Positions 22,172-29,726 of a stretch of 33,645 nt of DNA are shown in pieces. The position numbers were made by a program, and so were the translations under genes. The notes under the pieces are model-generated. The model searched no databases, was not told where the DNA came from, and was given only the letters and a program-made list of their open reading frames with translations. The DNA comes from Acidimicrobiales bacterium (GTDB lineage: Bacteria > Actinomycetota > Acidimicrobiia > Acidimicrobiales > RAAP-2), in NCBI GenBank assembly GCA_017883065.1, contig JADGOG010000016.1, positions 1-33,645 of the forward strand. The letters are read 5' to 3'. Position 1 is the first letter of the stretch, and each line of letters opens with the position of its first letter.

Positions 22172-22925
22172 ACGGATAGGGCGGCCGCTCGCCCGTCGGC
22201 TCGGGGAAGACACCGGACGCGAGCATCCGGCGGATCCGGTCGATCAGCGCCTCACGCTCGGACTCGGGGAGCAGCCGGCCCAGTTCGTCGGGGATGTCGC
22301 TGGCCAGCTCCTCGAGATCGGCCAGCACCACGTCGGGGATGTCCTCGCCGGCGAAGTCCCAGATCACCGTGCGCAGCTTGTCATGGCGGTGGAAACAGAG
22401 CCCGTGGTCGATGCCCCACAGGCGACCGTCGGTGCCCTCCAGTACGTGACCGCTCTTGCGGTCGGCGTTGTTGGCGGCCACGTCGAAGGCGCACATGACC
22501 ATCAGGGCGTGGCGGTGCCGGTCCTCCTCGAACAGCGTGAAGTAGTGCTGCACGTAGTCGGCCTCCACGAACAGCTGGAGGGATCCCGGTCCGAAGGGGC
22601 CGTCGTCACGGGCAACGGTCGGGGGCACCAGTCCCCATCCCAGCGCCTCGGACAGGGCGTAGGCGGCCACCTCCCGCCGGTAGAGCCCGTCGGGGAAGTC
22701 CCACAGCGACTGCTCGCCGCTGGCCGGCTTGTACACGGCCCGGAGCGGCTCGTTCCCGTCGGCGGACGTTGGGTCGGCGGGCGGATCCGGGTCGGCGCCG
22801 ACCGTCACCAGGAAGGTGAGATTCGAGCTCCACTGCAGGCGACCCTCCACGATGATCTCCTCGGACAAGAGCAGATCGAGCGCCGTGTCGAGCCCGGGAC
22901 CGGCCTCAGGGCTCCACCCGGTCAC
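22158..22925 (-). CDS. SCO1664-family protein (PI3/4-kinase-like fold), function unknown
   Basis: About 255 residues from the GTG at 22925; ATGs at 22961 and 22994 are in frame but would overlap the DUF3090 gene further. The family resembles the phosphatidylinositol 3/4-kinase-like fold. Numbered from 22925, AVYKP (K66) could be the ATP-binding lysine, NNADRKSGH (152-160) a catalytic loop and GIDHGLCFH (172-180) a metal-binding DFG-like loop. REVAAYALSEALGWGLVPPTV and DGPFGPGSLQLFVE are strongly typical of the family. The GTG start overlaps the DUF3090 stop (GTGA). Whether it phosphorylates lipid, protein or metabolite is unknown. Confidence 0.85.
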   Translation of the reverse strand: MTGWSPEAGPGLDTALDLLLSEEIIVEGRLQWSSNLTFLVTVGADPDPPADPTSADGNEPLRAVYKPASGEQSLWDFPDGLYRREVAAYALSEALGWGLVPPTVARDDGPFGPGSLQLFVEADYVQHYFTLFEEDRHRHALMVMCAFDVAANNADRKSGHVLEGTDGRLWGIDHGLCFHRHDKLRTVIWDFAGEDIPDVVLADLEELASDIPDELGRLLPESEREALIDRIRRMLASGVFPEPTGERPPYPWPLV

Positions 22926-23419
22926 ACCGCCGGAGGACGGTGGCCGTTGGTTCGGGGGCATTCGTGTCCCGAGGGGTCGAGGGGGGATCCGCACAGGGGG
23001 CAGGGCGGACGTCCCGACTCGACCAGGCTGGTGGCCCGGATGGCAAAGGCGGCCGCCTGCTCACGCGAGATGGACAGCCGGGCGATCGCCCCGGTCTCCT
23101 CCTCGGGCAGCAGCTCCTCGATGACCAGGATGACCCGGTCGTCTGCTTCGTCGTAGGAGACGCCGATGGTCCCCACCGCCCAAGCGGGCTCGAACGGCTC
23201 CTCGAGTTCGAGGTCCTCGGGAAGGTGACCGGGTCGCTGCTCGCCGCGTACGATCCGGGCCAGATAGTCGGCCACGGTGGCTACCTGCTGCTTCTCGATC
23301 TTCAGCGTGAGGACCACGGGCCCCTGTCGGCACTGCAGCAGGAAGAGCCGCTCGCCCACCGGGCCCACCGTGCCCACGGTGATCCGATCCGGAGCGGACA
23401 GGTCGTAGCCTTCGCTCAC
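22922..23419 (-). CDS. DUF3090 family protein with C-terminal zinc-ribbon-like motif
   Basis: A 165-residue protein of the actinobacterial DUF3090 family: FLLQCRQGPVVLTLKIEKQQVATVADYLARIV, then PAWAVGTIGVSYDEADDRVILVIEEL. The C-terminus has C140-P-L-C143 followed by H152 and C154 (PPCPLCGSPLDPSGHEC), a likely zinc site. Function is unknown. It is the middle gene of a conserved three-gene set: its GTG overlaps the histidine phosphatase stop (GTGA at 23416-23419), and its stop overlaps the SCO1664-family start. The four-base overlaps argue for coupled translation of all three. Confidence 0.88.
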   Translation of the reverse strand: MSEGYDLSAPDRITVGTVGPVGERLFLLQCRQGPVVLTLKIEKQQVATVADYLARIVRGEQRPGHLPEDLELEEPFEPAWAVGTIGVSYDEADDRVILVIEELLPEEETGAIARLSISREQAAAFAIRATSLVESGRPPCPLCGSPLDPSGHECPRTNGHRPPAV

Positions 23420-24078
23420 GACAGGACCAGCTCGGTCAGGGCCCCGGTGGAGTTGACCGCCAGTACGTGGGGTCCGGCTCCGCTGTAGGCCAGCACCGAC
23501 ACCGAGCAGGGCGAGACGGTCAGCCGTTGGAAGAGATCCAGGTGAGTCCCGGCCGCAGTGGCCACCGCCGCCTTGATCGGGTCGGCGTGGGACACCGCCA
23601 CGATGGTCTCACCCCGGTGCAGGGCGGTCAGGCGGGCGATGGCCGACGTGATGCGGGCCTGCATCTCGAGGAAGGACTCGCCGGCGGGGAATCGGAATCC
23701 ACTGGGATTGCGCTGGACCTGGGCCCACTCTTGCTTCTTGGAGAGTGCCTTCAGCGAGGCACCGGTCCACGTACCGAAGTCGCACTCGAGGAGACCCCGC
23801 TCTGTCCGGACCCGGAGCCCGAGCTGGCGGGCGATGGGCTTGGCCGTCTCGGCGGTGCGCTCGAGGGGGGAGGCGTAGACAGCGGCCGGTCGGGACGCGC
23901 CGGCCTCGGCCAACGCCGCGATCCGTGCGGCGACCGCCTCGGCCTGGTTGCGACCCTCCTCGGACAGGTGCAGCCCGGGGGCCCGACCAGGGAGCACCTT
24001 GCCGGTGGTCGGTGTCTTGCCGTGCCGCACCAACAGGACCACGGTGGGTCGCTCGGGAGTCTTCGATCGGGTGGCCAC
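23416..24078 (-). CDS. Histidine phosphatase superfamily protein (MSMEG_4193 type)
   Basis: A 220-residue phosphoglycerate-mutase-like phosphatase. LLVRHGKT (15-22) carries the phosphorylated H19; YASPLERTAETAKPIA contains the second Arg, LLECDFGTWTG the acidic residue, and VAVSHADPIKAAVA the second His. Family members in actinobacteria are annotated as putative phosphomutases next to DUF3090 and SCO1664 genes, as here. It leads this operon. The GTG start at 24078 has TACGGT 8 nt upstream and no ribosome site. With the kinase-like SCO1664 protein downstream, an opposing kinase/phosphatase pair is conceivable. Confidence 0.9.
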   Translation of the reverse strand: MATRSKTPERPTVVLLVRHGKTPTTGKVLPGRAPGLHLSEEGRNQAEAVAARIAALAEAGASRPAAVYASPLERTAETAKPIARQLGLRVRTERGLLECDFGTWTGASLKALSKKQEWAQVQRNPSGFRFPAGESFLEMQARITSAIARLTALHRGETIVAVSHADPIKAAVATAAGTHLDLFQRLTVSPCSVSVLAYSGAGPHVLAVNSTGALTELVLS

Positions 24079-24086
24079 GAACGTTC

Positions 24087-24092
24087 ACCGTA
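24087..24092 (-). promoter_or_regulatory. -10 element of a near-leaderless promoter for the phosphatase/DUF3090/SCO1664 operon
   Basis: Minus-strand TACGGT is followed by GAACGTTC (8 nt, itself a palindrome) and the GTG at 24078. The spacing suggests transcription starting at or within a base or two of the start codon. Confidence 0.45.
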
Positions 24093-24164
24093 CTCTCTCC
24101 GTTGCCGCCCTCGGCCGGGCGTTCGGTGCCGACGACGGCAGGAGCTGGCGGTGTGCAGCGCGTC

Positions 24165-26534
24165 TCAGGAGCCCACGCCGGCCAGGGGTCGGGCCGAGGG
24201 CTCGGTCGCCTCGCAGCCTCCGACGGGGCCCAGGTCGCCGGGGAGCGGCGAATCGCCGGCGACGCCGCCGTCTGCGTGCCCGTCGCCGCTGTGGTCCTCG
24301 TGGGAGAGCGCGGACGGCCACCAGTTCCACCGTCCGAGCAGCACCACCACCGAGGGGACCAACAGGGTCCGCACGAAGAAGGTGTCGAGCAGGATCCCGG
24401 CGGCCAGACCGAGCCCGATCTCTTGGACCTGGGTGTTGCCGGTGGCGGTCAGCACCCCGAACGTGCCGGCCAGGATCAGGCCGGCCGACGTCACCGTGGT
24501 GCCGGTGGCCTCGACCGCCCGCCGCACCGCCTCCTTGATCGGGGCGTGGTGAGCCTCCTCGCGGATGCGGGTCATCACCAGGATGTTGTAGTCCTGGCCC
24601 AGCGCCATGATGAAGATGAACATGAAGAAGGGGAGCACGAAGTTGATCCCGTCCTGCCCCCCGATCAGCTCGAAGACGAGAACGGCCAGACCCAGGGAGG
24701 CCAGATACGAGAGGGCCACGCTCACCACCAGGTAGAGGGGCGCGATCAGGCTCCGAAGGACGATGGCCAAGAGCAGGGCCAGGACGATCATCACGATGGG
24801 GATGATCTTCATCAGGTCCCCCCCCGAGATCGCCCCCACGTCGTAGGCCACCGGGGCGTACCCGTCCACCCCGCTGGCGGTGGCGCCGATCTGGTGCGCG
24901 GTGCGGGTCACTGCGGCACGGACCCCGGGGATGGCCTGGGCCGCGGCCGTACTGGTCGACGGGCCCGCCCGCAGGGTGGCGGCGAACCGGATGGTGCGGC
25001 CGTCGGCGCTGATGAACTGGCTCGACGCCTTGTACGCGTTGTAGGTGGAGGTCGAGAGGGAGACGCCGGTCGGCACGGAGTCGGGAAGTCGGGAGACCGG
25101 GCCCAGGCCGGTCAGCTGTTGATGGGCCTGGGCCAGCTCGTCCGGCGCGACCACGGTGCCGTTGGGGTCGAGTGCGCCGATCAGCGAGGTGAACTGGCTC
25201 GACCGGGTCAGTTTCTGGCCGGCGGTGGCCAGTAGTTGCGGGTCGTTCCACACCGAGGTGGGCAGGCGGAAGACCAGGCTGGTCGGATCGGCCGCGGCCG
25301 ACGGGTAGTTGGCCACCAGGAGCGCCTGGCCCTTCCCCGAGTCGGACGACGCCGGCGCGGCCGGATCACCGAAACCCGACGGCGTGTAGGCGAGCATGGA
25401 CAGGGCAAGTCCCCCGAAGATCACCAGACCGACGATCAGGGTCCAGACCGGCCGCCCCACCACCTTTCCGGCGATCCGTCCCCACATCCCGTGACGGGGT
25501 GGCTCGGGCTTGGGAATGCGGGGCCAGAAGGTGCTCCGGCCGAGGATGGCGAGGAGCGCGGGCAGAAGGGTGAGGTTGGCCACCAGCGCCACGGCGATAC
25601 CGATGGCCAGTGCCGGTCCCAGCCCCTTGTAGAGGCCGAAGGTGGCTACGACCACGGTGATCAGGGCGCCGATCACCGTCAGTCCCGAGAAGGTGATCGA
25701 CTCGCCCACCTTGCACAGGGAGAACGAGACCGCTTCGTGGATCTCCCTTCCGCGCCTCAGCTCTTCGCGCAGGCGGAAGATGAGGAAGAGGCCGTAGTCG
25801 GTGCCGGCTCCGAGCAGGATCACCACCAACAGGATGGGGGTGAGGTCGGAGACCTGCACGCCGACGTGGGTGGACGCGGCGATGATCGGCTCTGCCGCGA
25901 AGAGCGCCACTGCCGATGGGAGCAGGGCGATCACCGGGGCCAGCAGGGCGCGGAAGGTGAGGAAGAGGAGGGCCAGGATGAACAGGATCGAGAGCAGCTC
26001 GGTCAGGGTCTGGGTATGGCTGTTCTGGCTCTTCTGATCGACCGCCTGGGCCACCGGTCCTGTCAGATGGAGGGCCAGGCCGGTCGGGGCGCCCGAGGTG
26101 GTGAAGGTGGAACGCAGTCCGGCGGTGGCCGCCACCGCCTCCGAGCCGTCCGACGACGGGACCTGCAGCTGTATCAGGGCGGTGCGCGCCCGCCCGTTGG
26201 CCGAGATCCCCTGATCCGTGAGAGCGACGACGTTGGGGATGGACAGCATGGTCTGCTCGGCCCGGTCGATGGCGGCGTTGTCGGCGGGGGAGAGCGAACC
26301 GGCGGAGGTGGCGGCGACGAAGGTGGCGTCCCTGGTGGACTTCGACCTGAAGGGGGCGTTCAGCGTCGCCGCCTTCACGCTGGCGGTGCTCGCCGGCAGG
26401 AACTGCGAGTTGCTGCTCTTCTCCACGCTCGACAGCGAGGGAAGGGACACCGTGAGCACCACGGTCACCACGATCCAGCCGGCGACGATCAGCCAGCGGA
26501 AGCGTACGGTGAATCGTCCCAGGGCGGCGAACAA
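24165..26534 (-). CDS. MMPL/RND-family membrane transporter
   Basis: About 789 residues with the MMPL layout: a first helix (RWLIVAGWIVVTVVLTVSLP), a large external loop, five to six helices ending in VALVANLTLLPALLAILG, a second external loop, and a mirrored helix block (IPIVMIVLALLLAIVLRSLIAPLYLVVSVAL…GILLDTFFVRTLLVP). The DYGLFLIFRLREE and DYNILVMTRIREE segments are family signatures carrying the proton-relay Asp-Tyr pairs. It probably exports lipids or hydrophobic compounds by proton-motive force. The start chosen is TTG 26534, with GGAGG 8 nt upstream and FAALGRFTVRFRW right after it; the in-frame ATG at 26624 would add 30 atypical residues. The short C-terminal tail is acidic. Confidence 0.9.
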   Translation of the reverse strand: MFAALGRFTVRFRWLIVAGWIVVTVVLTVSLPSLSSVEKSSNSQFLPASTASVKAATLNAPFRSKSTRDATFVAATSAGSLSPADNAAIDRAEQTMLSIPNVVALTDQGISANGRARTALIQLQVPSSDGSEAVAATAGLRSTFTTSGAPTGLALHLTGPVAQAVDQKSQNSHTQTLTELLSILFILALLFLTFRALLAPVIALLPSAVALFAAEPIIAASTHVGVQVSDLTPILLVVILLGAGTDYGLFLIFRLREELRRGREIHEAVSFSLCKVGESITFSGLTVIGALITVVVATFGLYKGLGPALAIGIAVALVANLTLLPALLAILGRSTFWPRIPKPEPPRHGMWGRIAGKVVGRPVWTLIVGLVIFGGLALSMLAYTPSGFGDPAAPASSDSGKGQALLVANYPSAAADPTSLVFRLPTSVWNDPQLLATAGQKLTRSSQFTSLIGALDPNGTVVAPDELAQAHQQLTGLGPVSRLPDSVPTGVSLSTSTYNAYKASSQFISADGRTIRFAATLRAGPSTSTAAAQAIPGVRAAVTRTAHQIGATASGVDGYAPVAYDVGAISGGDLMKIIPIVMIVLALLLAIVLRSLIAPLYLVVSVALSYLASLGLAVLVFELIGGQDGINFVLPFFMFIFIMALGQDYNILVMTRIREEAHHAPIKEAVRRAVEATGTTVTSAGLILAGTFGVLTATGNTQVQEIGLGLAAGILLDTFFVRTLLVPSVVVLLGRWNWWPSALSHEDHSGDGHADGGVAGDSPLPGDLGPVGGCEATEPSARPLAGVGS

Positions 26535-26784
26535 GCGGTGGTCCTCCAGACGTCCACGACCGGCCCACCATTCGACGCGCAACGACGAAGGTGGGCTGCT
26601 CGTCTGAAGCGGCCGTGCCAACATCGGGACGCACCGGCCACCTGCGGGTGACTGGGCCTCTCGTTGGCAATCCTACGTTCGAGGCCTCGGCGAATTGAGG
26701 GTCGAAAGTCCCGGAATACCTGATTATTACGAGATTCTCACCCAGGACGACCGTCCCGTCCGGCTCCCCCCGGAGCGCCGCCGT
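26535..26784. other. Intergenic region upstream of the MMPL gene
   Basis: This 250-bp stretch separates the MMPL gene from the FrhB-like gene on the same strand. TAGGAT on the minus strand (26670-26675) is a candidate -10 for the MMPL gene, about 136 bp before the TTG start, with no clear -35. The AT-richer segment 26710-26740 has no symmetry I can see. Confidence 0.35.
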
Positions 26785-26797
26785 TCAGGTGGCGGCG
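26776..26797 (-). terminator. Hairpin spanning the stop codon of the FrhB-like gene
   Basis: Perfect 7-bp arms CGCCGCC (26776-26782) and GGCGGCG (26791-26797) enclose GTTCAGGT, which contains the minus-strand stop. A factor-independent terminator starting inside the last codons is plausible, though no T-tract follows. Confidence 0.45.
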
Positions 26798-27909
26798 GGG
26801 AGCCGACGGGGCATCGGCACCGCCGTCTCCGGCCACCGTTTGCGGCTCACCTTGGCCAGCCGGTGGAGCAGGGCGATGGCCCCGGGATCGTCGTCACCCG
26901 GGCGGGTCTCGACCGCGCCGTCGGCGATCATCGCCTCCAGCAGCTCCCGGCCGGTGTCGGTCCGCACGATGGTCAGGGTCCAGTCGTTGAAGGCCCCGAT
27001 CCCACCGGTGGAGATATCGGCGTGCTCGGCGGCGAAGTCGGGGCACGAGGTGCATCCCTCCCTCGTCCAGGCGTGGGCCTCCTTGAGGGGGATCTGGTGG
27101 AACTCGCCGTCCCGTGTCCACACCTGGAACACGCCCTTGATGTTCATCTTGATGATGTCGGCCCGGGCGATCCCGTACTTGGCCTCGAACAGCTCGGGGA
27201 AGATGGCGTCGTCGAAGGTCTTCGAACAGAGCAGCCCGATGGTCAGCGACAGGCGGCGGGCGATCTTTCCCGCCTTGCGCGCCTTCATCATCGGCGCCGC
27301 CGAGGCCTGGCAGCCCATGCCCACCAGGGCGATGCGCTCGGCCCCGGCCTCGATGGCCGCCGGGTAGGCCAGGGGATTGGCCGAGTACGTGTACCGGGAA
27401 CCGGCCGCGGCCAGCACCTCGGCCCGGGTGGTGGCCACCCCGGGCGTGGCCTTCCAGGTGGAGCCGTCGCCCTCGAGGTTGGACACCAGGGCGGCGTCGA
27501 TCACGTCGTGTTCAAGGGCCCAGATCAACAAGGCGGACACCAGGCCGCCGTCCTGGCCGGCCACGTGGACTTCGGGATCGACGGCCCGCACCAACAAGAC
27601 GTCCGAGGAGATGCCGGCCACCTCCTCGTCGGTGCGCTCCCGGCCGAACAGGTGGGTGTCGATCTCCGGCTCCCACAGCCGGAACCGCGGACAGGCCCTG
27701 GTGCACATGGTGCAGCCCTTGACCCCGTGGGTGCAGCTGTCGGGACCGCCATCGGCATCGATGTGGAACGGCTTGTACTTTCCGCCGGTGTCGTCGTAGG
27801 AGAGGACGTCATAGGGGCAGGCGACCACGCAGGCGGCGCAGCCCGTGCACAGGCCCGAGGTCACCACCTCGGTGAGGAGCTCGGCCCAGTGCGGCTTTTC
27901 GGGAGGCAT
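26785..27909 (-). CDS. FrhB-like coenzyme F420 hydrogenase/dehydrogenase beta-subunit family protein
   Basis: A 374-residue iron-sulfur flavoprotein. Two ferredoxin-like clusters are visible: C21-x2-C24-x2-C27-x3-C31 (CTGCAACVVACP) and C59-x6-C66-x2-C69-x3-C73 (CTMCTRACP). The rest matches FrhB N- and C-terminal domains: GQDGGLVSALLIWALE, ALVGMGCQASAAPMM, LTIGLLCSKTF and EGCTSCPDFAAEHADISTGGIG. FrhB proteins bind FAD and transfer electrons between Fe-S partners and coenzyme F420. No hydrogenase or other F420 subunit is adjacent, so its electron partner is unknown. The ATG has TAGGGT 6 nt upstream and no ribosome site. Confidence 0.9.
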   Translation of the reverse strand: MPPEKPHWAELLTEVVTSGLCTGCAACVVACPYDVLSYDDTGGKYKPFHIDADGGPDSCTHGVKGCTMCTRACPRFRLWEPEIDTHLFGRERTDEEVAGISSDVLLVRAVDPEVHVAGQDGGLVSALLIWALEHDVIDAALVSNLEGDGSTWKATPGVATTRAEVLAAAGSRYTYSANPLAYPAAIEAGAERIALVGMGCQASAAPMMKARKAGKIARRLSLTIGLLCSKTFDDAIFPELFEAKYGIARADIIKMNIKGVFQVWTRDGEFHQIPLKEAHAWTREGCTSCPDFAAEHADISTGGIGAFNDWTLTIVRTDTGRELLEAMIADGAVETRPGDDDPGAIALLHRLAKVSRKRWPETAVPMPRRLPAAT

Positions 27910-27915
27910 GGCCCA

Positions 27916-27921
27916 ACCCTA
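27916..27921 (-). promoter_or_regulatory. -10 element of a leaderless promoter for the FrhB-like gene
   Basis: Minus-strand TAGGGT is followed by TGGGCC (6 nt) and the ATG at 27909, with no Shine-Dalgarno. Confidence 0.55.
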
Positions 27922-28011
27922 GTAAGCCGTTCGACGGTCGAACGACGGAGCAGCGTGTCCTCTGCGGTCCACCGGTCCCCCCTGGTGGCCCGCCGCGATC
28001 GCACCGCTGGC

Positions 28012-28017
28012 TACCCT
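28012..28017 (+). promoter_or_regulatory. -10 element of a leaderless promoter for the Fpg/Nei gene
   Basis: TACCCT is followed by CGGGCA (6 nt) and the GTG at 28024. It faces the FrhB-like promoter about 90 bp away; the divergent gap is 114 bp. Confidence 0.5.
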
Positions 28018-28023
28018 CGGGCA

Positions 28024-28806
28024 GTGCCCGAACTCCCCGAGGTCGAGAGCTATCGCCGGCTGGCCGAACGGGCTCTCGGCCGGACGGTGTTGTCGGTGGC
28101 CACCCCGGACCCGTGGTTCCTGAAGGGGGGCGTCGACGGTGCGACGCTCGCCGCCGCCCTCGAGGGGCGTGCCTTCACCGAAGCCCGGCGGATCGGGAAG
28201 CTCCTCTTGCTGGACACTGCCGAGGGGCCGACCGTCGGGGTCCGCTTCGGGATGACCGGCACGCTGGTGGTCGACGACAACGCCGGCGTCGACCAGCTCC
28301 TCTACGCCCCCCGCCGTCACGACCCGGCCTGGGACCGGGTCACGGTCCACTTCGCCGATGGCGGATCGATGGCGGTACGCGACCCGAGGCGACTCGGCGG
28401 GGTGTCGTTGGACCCCGACGTGTCCGGCATGGGCCCCGACGCCGCCACCATCACCGGGGCCCGGCTGGCCCGGGCCCTCGAGGGGTCGCATGCACCCCTC
28501 AAGGCCCGGCTGCTCGACCAGTCCCGGGTGTCGGGTATCGGAAACCTGATGGCCGACGAGGTCCTGTGGCGGGCCGGCCTCTCACCGCTCCGGCCGGCGG
28601 GCGACCTCTCGTCCAGCGAGGTGCGGCGGCTGCACCGGCATCTGCGTCGGGTCGTCGCCGACCTGATGGACCGTGGCGGGTCCCACCGAGGCGACCTGAT
28701 GGAGCATCGCCACGTCGGGGGCCACTGTCCCCGCGACGGAGTGGGACTCACGCGGTCGACGGTGGGAGGTCGGACGTCGTGGTGGTGCCCTGGTCACCAG
28801 GTCTGA
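28024..28806 (+). CDS. Fpg/Nei-family DNA glycosylase with a variant zinc finger
   Basis: A 260-residue base-excision repair glycosylase/AP lyase. After removal of the initiator, the catalytic Pro-Glu begins PELPEVE. K59 (RRIGKLLLL) and MTGTL (77-81) match the family, as does DQSRVSGIGNLMADEVLWRAGLSP (in part). The C-terminal finger has ligands C235-x2-D238 and C255-x2-H258 in exact register with the usual C-x2-C-x16-C-x2-C, with R250 as the finger arginine. It removes oxidised purines or pyrimidines; which ones is not clear. GTG 28024 puts the catalytic proline second, which fixes the start; the long upstream frame is spurious. It converges with bcp. Confidence 0.92.
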   Translation: MPELPEVESYRRLAERALGRTVLSVATPDPWFLKGGVDGATLAAALEGRAFTEARRIGKLLLLDTAEGPTVGVRFGMTGTLVVDDNAGVDQLLYAPRRHDPAWDRVTVHFADGGSMAVRDPRRLGGVSLDPDVSGMGPDAATITGARLARALEGSHAPLKARLLDQSRVSGIGNLMADEVLWRAGLSPLRPAGDLSSSEVRRLHRHLRRVVADLMDRGGSHRGDLMEHRHVGGHCPRDGVGLTRSTVGGRTSWWCPGHQV

Positions 28807-28855
28807 CCGTCGCAGAGGAGTGGAGGGCGCCGTTCGACCGGGTCAGTTCCGGGGC

Positions 28856-29320
28856 TCAGGTTTCGAGCTCGCCGAGGACCTTGGCCGCGTGGCCGTCGGC
28901 CTTCACGTGGTACCAGGGTCGGGCGATGGTGCCGTCGGCGGCGACGAGGAAGGTCGAGCGGATCACACCGATGGACTTCTTGCCGTAGAGGGTCTTCTCC
29001 CCCCAGGCCCCGTAGGCCTCGCCCACCGTGTGATCGGCATCGGTCAGCAGGGGAAAGGTGAGGCCGTACTTCTCGCGGAACTTCCGGTGCTTCTCGGCGC
29101 TGTCCCCCGAGATCCCGAGCACCTGCACCTTGGCCTTGGCGAAGGCCCGGAGGTTGTCGTTGAACTGGCAGGCCTCCTTGGTGCAGCCGGGTGTGTCGTC
29201 TCTCGGGTAGAAGTAGACGACCACCCTCTTGCCGGCGAAGTCCTTCAGCGAGACCTTCTTGCCATCCTGGTCGGGCAGGCTGAATGCGGGCGCCTTGTCG
29301 CCGGCGGCGAGCTTTCCCAT
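28856..29320 (-). CDS. bcp: Thioredoxin-dependent peroxiredoxin, Bcp/PrxQ type
   Basis: A 154-residue cytosolic peroxiredoxin that reduces hydrogen and organic peroxides. The peroxidatic cysteine is C46 in YPRDDTPGCTKEACQF, with the resolving C51 five residues later as in the atypical 2-Cys E. coli BCP type. KLAAGDKAPAFSLPDQDGKKVSLKDFAGKRVVVYF (in part) is the usual N-terminus, and SIGVIRSTFLVAADGTI holds the conserved Arg. The ATG is preceded by AGGAAAGG. A striking dyad lies 30-48 bp upstream and may control it. Confidence 0.95.
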   Translation of the reverse strand: MGKLAAGDKAPAFSLPDQDGKKVSLKDFAGKRVVVYFYPRDDTPGCTKEACQFNDNLRAFAKAKVQVLGISGDSAEKHRKFREKYGLTFPLLTDADHTVGEAYGAWGEKTLYGKKSIGVIRSTFLVAADGTIARPWYHVKADGHAAKVLGELET

Positions 29321-29349
29321 GGTGCGGTGTCCTTTCCTGGGAGGTCGGT

Positions 29350-29368
29350 CCGGGGTGACTCACCCCGG
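29350..29368. promoter_or_regulatory. Perfect dyad upstream of bcp (candidate operator)
   Basis: CCGGGGTGA (29350-29358) and TCACCCCGG (29360-29368) are perfect 9-bp inverted arms around a single C. The one-base centre excludes an efficient RNA hairpin and points to a dimeric DNA-binding protein. It is centred 39 bp before the bcp start codon, where it could overlap the promoter. Confidence 0.6.
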
Positions 29369-29575
29369 GTTTCCGGTTCGGTCCTCAGGGTAGGGCGTGG
29401 CCGGCATCGTGTCGTCCGCCGCCCCAATCGGGGCCAACCCCTGGGACAGTGTCCCGGCCAAGGCCCGGATCGAGTTCAGATGGAAGGACCAGTTCCGAGG
29501 ACCGCCTGGAGCCCACCGCCCCTTGGTCTGTACTGCCTCAGGGTCCTTTGACCTGGTTTTTCGGGCGATACCCGG

Positions 29576-29581
29576 TAGACT
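29576..29581 (+). promoter_or_regulatory. Candidate -10 for the DEAD-box helicase gene
   Basis: TAGACT matches the hexamers used at other promoters here (the regulator promoter at 5019-5024 has the same sequence). A TTGACC at 29548-29553 is 22 bp away, longer than ideal. If used, it gives a leader of about 170 nt before the ATG at 29760. Confidence 0.4.
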
Positions 29582-29636
29582 GTGCTTCGTGGACAGGCGC
29601 AGTGCCTTCCACCGGGGTCTTCCTCATCCGGTTCTC

Positions 29637-29726
29637 CGGGCCGCTGTCGCGGTTCGGATCAGTGGCCCGAGGCGGGCCCGCAGGCATTCGTGATTGGCAC
29701 GGATGTCGACGGTCGGCCTCCGGCCG
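29637..29726 (+). other. Structured 5' leader of the DEAD-box helicase mRNA
   Basis: CGGGCCGCTG (29637-29646) pairs with CAGTGGCCCG (29660-29669) over 10 bp with one G-U, loop of 13 nt. GCGGGCCCGC (29672-29681) is fully self-complementary and could compete with the first stem. CGGCC-TCC-GGCCG (29714-29726) follows. Helicase-sensitive leader control is an inference from the gene it precedes. Confidence 0.4.

Noticed and set aside
24079-24086. GAACGTTC palindrome as a possible LexA/SOS box
   Set aside because: Actinobacterial SOS boxes have spaced half-sites (about TCGAAC-N4-GTTCGA); this one has no spacer and incomplete arms.
26535-26624. Thirty extra N-terminal codons on the MMPL transporter from the upstream ATG
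   Set aside because: The TTG at 26534 has a well-placed GGAGG and begins exactly where the family N-terminus begins; the extra residues look random.
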